This document shows, one piece after another, positions 60,217 through 64,000 of a stretch of 64,000 nucleotides of DNA. Below the pieces are notes generated by a model. The model made no database searches. It saw only the letters and a program-made list of their open reading frames with translations, and was not told the origin of the DNA. The translations under genes and the position numbers were made by a program. Origin of the DNA: R-RK-3 sp963842775. GTDB taxonomy: Bacteria > Pseudomonadota > Alphaproteobacteria > Rhizobiales > Rhodomicrobiaceae. Location of the stretch: contig CAWJHQ010000002.1 of the NCBI GenBank assembly GCA_963842775.1, positions 62,001 to 126,000 of the forward strand, given 5' to 3'. The first letter of the stretch is position 1. Each line of letters opens with the position of its first letter.

Positions 60217-61983
60217 TCATGACGGACTGATGGAGCCGTCCAGCGCGGCGCGCGTATTGGGCTCCTCGATCAGCCCCGCTTCGAGCTTCTTCTTGATTTT
60301 TGCCTCGTCTTCAGCTTCGGGCTTCAGGTCAAGCGCCTGTTTCCATTGGAATTTTGCCTCCAGCCGGCGCCCGACCTTCCAATAAGCATCGCCAAGATGG
60401 TCATTGATGACCGGATCGTCGGGCTTCAACTCCACTGCCCTCTCAAGCTGCTTCACCGCCTGCGCGAAATCGGCCTGCCGATAATAGGCCCAGCCGAGAC
60501 TGTCGACGAAATAGCCATCGTTCGGACGCTTCTGCACCGCGCGCCGGATGAGGTCCATCGCCTCTTTGAGGTTGAGGCTTTGGTCGACCCAGGAATAGCC
60601 AAGATAGTTGAGCGTCAACTCCTGGTTCGCGTCGAGGTCCAGCGCTTTCTTGAGGTCTGCCTCGGCTTTAGGCCATTCCTTCATGCGCTCATAGCAGACG
60701 CCGCGCGCATAATAGACCGACCAATGGGCCTTGTCCTCGGGACCAAGTCTTTCGATCGCCTTGGTGTAGTAATCGACCGCTTCGGTATATTCCTTGTTGC
60801 CGCGCAGCAGATTGCCCAGCGTGTAATAGGCCCGCATATCGTCGGGGAAAGCGACAATCAGTTCCTTCAGCAGCGTCTTCGCGTCATCGACCTTTTCCAG
60901 CGAGTTCAGATCGTAAGCCTTGCGGAGCTGCGCGTTCAGCCACAAGGGCGAAGCGCGCGGAACCTGCTGGAAGGACACCGCCGCCAATTCGTAGTTCTTG
61001 AGCTGGTCGTAAAGCTCGCCGAGCGCGTAATGCGCGACGGTGTAGTCCGGCTTCGCATAAAGCGCGAGCTGCAGATAGATTTGACCCGCATCGACAACGC
61101 CGTCGCCGGCCAGCGCCTCGCCAATCCCTTGGAAGACCTCGGCAAGCCCTTCCGCTGCGCTGGTCACAACGAGAGCTGGCTTCTTGCCCGAGTCCAGCTC
61201 ATCGGCGAACGCTTTCACCAGCGGGTTCGGACTGGGAGCTTCCAGTTGAGTCTTGATGATCGTTTTCGCCAGAGCGGTATCGCCCCAGAAAGCGGCATGG
61301 CGCGCATAGGCGACCAATCCTCGAACATTGCGCGGATTCTTGTCATGCAGCTTTTTGTAAGCCGCCGCCGCAGTGTTGCGTTGCTTGGCGAGATCGGCGA
61401 TCATCGCGCGATGCAGAAGTGCGATATGCTGCGACCCCTCCGTCTGCGCGGCGCCGCTATCATTGGTCAGCTTGAGGGCGTTCTTGATCCGTCCCCTGGC
61501 CAATTCGGTCCATGCGCGGGCCAGGTTGGCGGTGAGGTCCGCGATCGGGCCGTTGCCGCCCGCCTGAAAATGCTTGTCCGCGGTGCCGTATTGCTTCTTC
61601 GCGACGGCCTCGATGCCCATAAAAAAACTAGCGACTTTATGCTCATCTTCGCGTGCGACGAGATCGCGTGCCAGCGAACGGGCTTCGTCAAACTTGCCCG
61701 TTGCGACCTTCAGCTGAAATGCGTCCTCGAGTATTTCCTTACTCGTAGGATCCTTCTCGAGCGCATCGCGATAGTATTCAGCGGCTTTCTCATTGTCCCG
61801 TACGCCGCGCGCAAGTCGTCCTGCAAGGTAACTGCCCAGCAACGAGTTGCTATCTTCGAGTTGATAGGCTGAGGTATCAACCGTATCGTTTTCCACAGCC
61901 TGAGCCGCGCCCGCCGCGAATACAGCAAGAAGGCCGCCAATGACCAAGGTCGAGGCATTTATATTCAATCTGGAGGTCTTCAT
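60217..61983 (-). CDS. Periplasmic/secreted TPR protein
   Basis: 588 residues from the ATG at 61983. Signal peptide LVIGGLLAVFAAGAAQAVEN, then at least ten tetratricopeptide repeats; the clearest are GRLARGVRDNEKAAEYYRDA, LGNLLRGNKEYTEAVDYYTK, YARGVCYERMKEWPKAEADL and LGWAYYRQADFAQAVKQLER. It ends GLIEEPNTRAALDGSISPS. The gene lies immediately upstream of ispE on the same strand, an order often seen in Rhizobiales. The family function is unknown; protein-protein interaction in the envelope is likely. Intact reading frame. Confidence 0.85.
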   Translation of the reverse strand: MKTSRLNINASTLVIGGLLAVFAAGAAQAVENDTVDTSAYQLEDSNSLLGSYLAGRLARGVRDNEKAAEYYRDALEKDPTSKEILEDAFQLKVATGKFDEARSLARDLVAREDEHKVASFFMGIEAVAKKQYGTADKHFQAGGNGPIADLTANLARAWTELARGRIKNALKLTNDSGAAQTEGSQHIALLHRAMIADLAKQRNTAAAAYKKLHDKNPRNVRGLVAYARHAAFWGDTALAKTIIKTQLEAPSPNPLVKAFADELDSGKKPALVVTSAAEGLAEVFQGIGEALAGDGVVDAGQIYLQLALYAKPDYTVAHYALGELYDQLKNYELAAVSFQQVPRASPLWLNAQLRKAYDLNSLEKVDDAKTLLKELIVAFPDDMRAYYTLGNLLRGNKEYTEAVDYYTKAIERLGPEDKAHWSVYYARGVCYERMKEWPKAEADLKKALDLDANQELTLNYLGYSWVDQSLNLKEAMDLIRRAVQKRPNDGYFVDSLGWAYYRQADFAQAVKQLERAVELKPDDPVINDHLGDAYWKVGRRLEAKFQWKQALDLKPEAEDEAKIKKKLEAGLIEEPNTRAALDGSISPS

Positions 61984-62150
61984 AGAACCCTTTTCGATGG
62001 CACCTTCGCTATGCGTCAAGCGCAATTTCCATGTCGTAAAATAGCCTAGCATAACGTTTTGACCAAATCACGCCCTTGCGAATGCTGCACTTATTACACG
62101 TTGACCTTTGAATAAAGGCGGGCATTTGGCAACAAAGCTAATTTTCGCCA

Positions 62151-63874
62151 TCAGCTGCTCTCCTCCGTTGTAACAGGGCCTTTCTGCAACAGCTCGCCAA
62201 AATAGGCGCCGGACAGCGTGCGATGCAGGAGGATCAGCGGAACTAAGCCCTACTGCGACGATTGTCAGCGCTGCCAATGCCGATCGTTCGAACTGCTCCT
62301 GCGAGGCGAATGTGTAGATCTGCGTGGCGAGCGTGTCAAAGTTGAAGGGCCGCAGCAACAATGTCGCCGGCAGCTCTTTCATGGAATCGACGAAGACCAG
62401 AAGCGCCGCCGCTCCGATCGCCGGCCGCAATAGCGGCAAGTGAATGGCCCTGAGCATTCCAAGCGGACTGGCGCCGAGCGAGCGAGCCGCCGCATCGAGA
62501 TTGGGCGAAAGCCTTTCGAGGCCGGTTTCGATCGCACCCAGCGCTACGGCCATAAACCGAACCACATAAGCCATGATGAGGGCGAAAGCCGAGCCTGACA
62601 GCAATAGGCCGATGTTCAGGCCGAAGTGGCTCTTAGTGAAGCCATTGAGCAGATTATCGAGTGCACCGAGCGGCACGACGAGCCCGATCGCGATGACAGT
62701 CCCCGGCACGGCGTAACCGAGTGAGGATACGCGGGCCGCCACCATCACCGCCCGGCTCCTGCAAAGCCGCAGCGCCGCCCCCAGGATGAATGCAAAACCG
62801 ACCGTGACGGCGGCCGCGATGAGCGCGAGCATCAGGCTGTTCCGGGCTGCGCCCGCATAATCGGATAAGCCGTATTGTGCCCCTTGCGCCCATGCGCCCG
62901 TGACCAGCACCCCGAAAGGCACGGCAAATCCGGCGGCGACCGGCAAGGCACAGGCGCACGTCGCGAGCAGGGCCTTGCCTCCACCGAGGCGGTGCTCGGG
63001 CATCGGACGGTTGCCGCGTCCTGTCGCAAAGCGGGGCAATGTGCGGCCCAGACGTTCCAGCGCGATCAACGCCACGATGAAGACGAACATCACCAGGGCG
63101 AGCTGCGCCGCGCCGGACAGGCTGGAGCGCTGAATCCAGGCGGCGTAGATGCTCGATGTCAGAGTCTGCACGCCGAGATATTCAACCGCGCCGATATCGT
63201 TGAGACACTCCATCAGCGCCAGCGACACGCCCGCCGCAAGCGCCGGCCGCGCCATGGGCAACGCCACCGAAAACAGCGCGCCTGTGCCGGTGCGGCCGAG
63301 CGTGCGCGCCACTTCCAGCACATGCACCGATTGGAGGGCGAAGCTCGCCCTGGCGGTGAGGTAGACGTAAGGGTAGAGCACGGCAGCCATGATGAAGACG
63401 GCGCCGCCAAGCGAACGCACATGCGGGAACCAATAATCCTGATAGCTGGTGAAGCCGGTAAGATGGCGCAAGTCCGGTCTGGACCGGCCCGGTGTAATCG
63501 AGAAACTCGCCATAGCAATAGGCGGTGATATAGGTCGGCAGCGCGAGCGGCAGGATGAGCAGCCAATCGAACAATGCCCGTCCGGGAAAGCGGTACATGG
63601 TGACCAGCCAGGCCGTTCCTGCGCCGGCGACCAGGGTCAAGGCGGCGACGCCGACCATCAGCAGTAATGTTTGTTGAACCGCGTAACCCAGTGTCGTCGC
63701 GATGAGATGCTGCCACACGCCCGGCGCCGGTGCGAGGGCAAGCACCGCAATCGTCGCGATCGGCAAGAGGATGATCAGGCTGATGGCGATTGCCAGGCTT
63801 CGCAGAAGCCCATCCGCTGAAAATCGCCATCCGCGGTCATGCGGCGGCCGCCACGGCGCCGGCCTGGCACGCAT
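62151..63874 (-). CDS. Iron(III)-type ABC transporter permease (FbpB/ThiP-like, two frameshifts)
   Basis: 573 residues after removing extra bases near 63475 and 62244. It contains two fused permease halves, about 12 membrane segments in total: LLPIATIAVLALAPAPGVWQ, TYITAYCYGEFLDYTGPVQT, then EAA-like loops VARTLGRTGTGALFSVALPM and AARSLGASPLGMLRAIHLPL. The corrected C-terminus reads GLVPLILLHRTLSGAYFGEL. This is the SfuB/FbpB class for ferric iron or related solutes. No binding protein or ATPase gene is visible in the window. Its ATG overlaps the glyQ stop (TGATG) and is preceded by GGAG. Confidence 0.85.
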
Positions 63875-64000
63875 CAGCGCGCTCCGCCGCCTTCGGTTTG
63901 CAGCCAGGCGGCGCAGCAAGCCTTGGCCAGATCGCGCACGCGCAAAATATAGCTCTGCCGCTCGGTCACGGAGATCACGCCACGCGCGTCCAGCAAGTTG
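63874..64000 (-). CDS. glyQ: Glycyl-tRNA synthetase alpha subunit (C-terminal fragment)
   Basis: The last 41 codons are present and the gene continues past the right edge. The sequence NLLDARGVISVTERQSYILR, then VRDLAKACCAAWLQ, matches the C-terminal end of bacterial GlyQ. Its stop TGA shares one base with the ATG of the ABC permease, an unexpected partner because glyS normally follows glyQ. Confidence 0.85.
   Translation of the reverse strand, partial: NLLDARGVISVTERQSYILRVRDLAKACCAAWLQTEGGGAR

Overview
The window looks like a chromosomal segment of an alphaproteobacterium, most likely a member of the Hyphomicrobiales (Rhizobiales). The evidence is the divergent phyR / nepR-ecfG general stress response locus at the left edge, an S-adenosylmethionine decarboxylase of the form found in that order, an MmcB-type protein, a TAT-exported repeat protein, the TPR protein-ispE pair, a hairpin repeat of the kind scattered between rhizobial genes, and uniformly GC-rich coding DNA. 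No rRNA, tRNA, CRISPR array or complete insertion sequence was seen.

Layout. 1-2234: PhyR (partial), NepR, EcfG and three small stress-type proteins (DUF1328, CsbD, PRC-barrel). 2333-5369: a three-gene phosphorelay operon (CHASE3 histidine kinase, small response regulator, REC-HisKA_2 kinase). 5492-7212: a metallophosphoesterase and a lipid-kinase-like protein. 7454-23490: a MarR regulator diverging from a 15 kb one-directional cluster that ends in a full coenzyme F420 biosynthesis set (cofE, cofD, cofC, fbiC). Upstream of it lie an LLM-class (F420/flavin) oxidoreductase, a ketopantoate-reductase-like protein, a hydantoinase/oxoprolinase A-B pair, a complete ribose-type ABC importer and an SDR dehydrogenase. 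This is the most notable accessory system: it appears to couple manufacture of a cofactor rare in Gram-negative bacteria to uptake and catabolism of an unknown, perhaps amide- or lactam-containing, compound.

23500-28555: AI-2E type permease, spermidine synthesis (speD, speE), MmcB and a second PanE-like protein. 28726-32640: a giant SARP/cyclase/AAA/TPR regulator. 33176-35619: alkylation response (ada and a 2OG-Fe(II) oxygenase) and a globin. 35783-41549: a YbhGFSR-like drug exporter operon facing its TetR regulator across a perfect 22-bp palindrome. 41614-45025: two complete hybrid histidine kinases fused head to tail. 45081-64000: mostly housekeeping genes (parE, pcp, purA, ferredoxin and its reductase, ispE, a TPR protein, an iron-type ABC permease, the end of glyQ), with a 1042-residue membrane coiled-coil protein and an HPt-like protein lacking the phospho-histidine.

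Data quality matters here. About 30 single-base indels, nearly all insertions, interrupt conserved genes including the essential parE and ispE. After removing them the gene lengths become multiples of three and the family motifs read through. I therefore treat them as sequencing errors and annotate each gene over its full span, giving the break positions.
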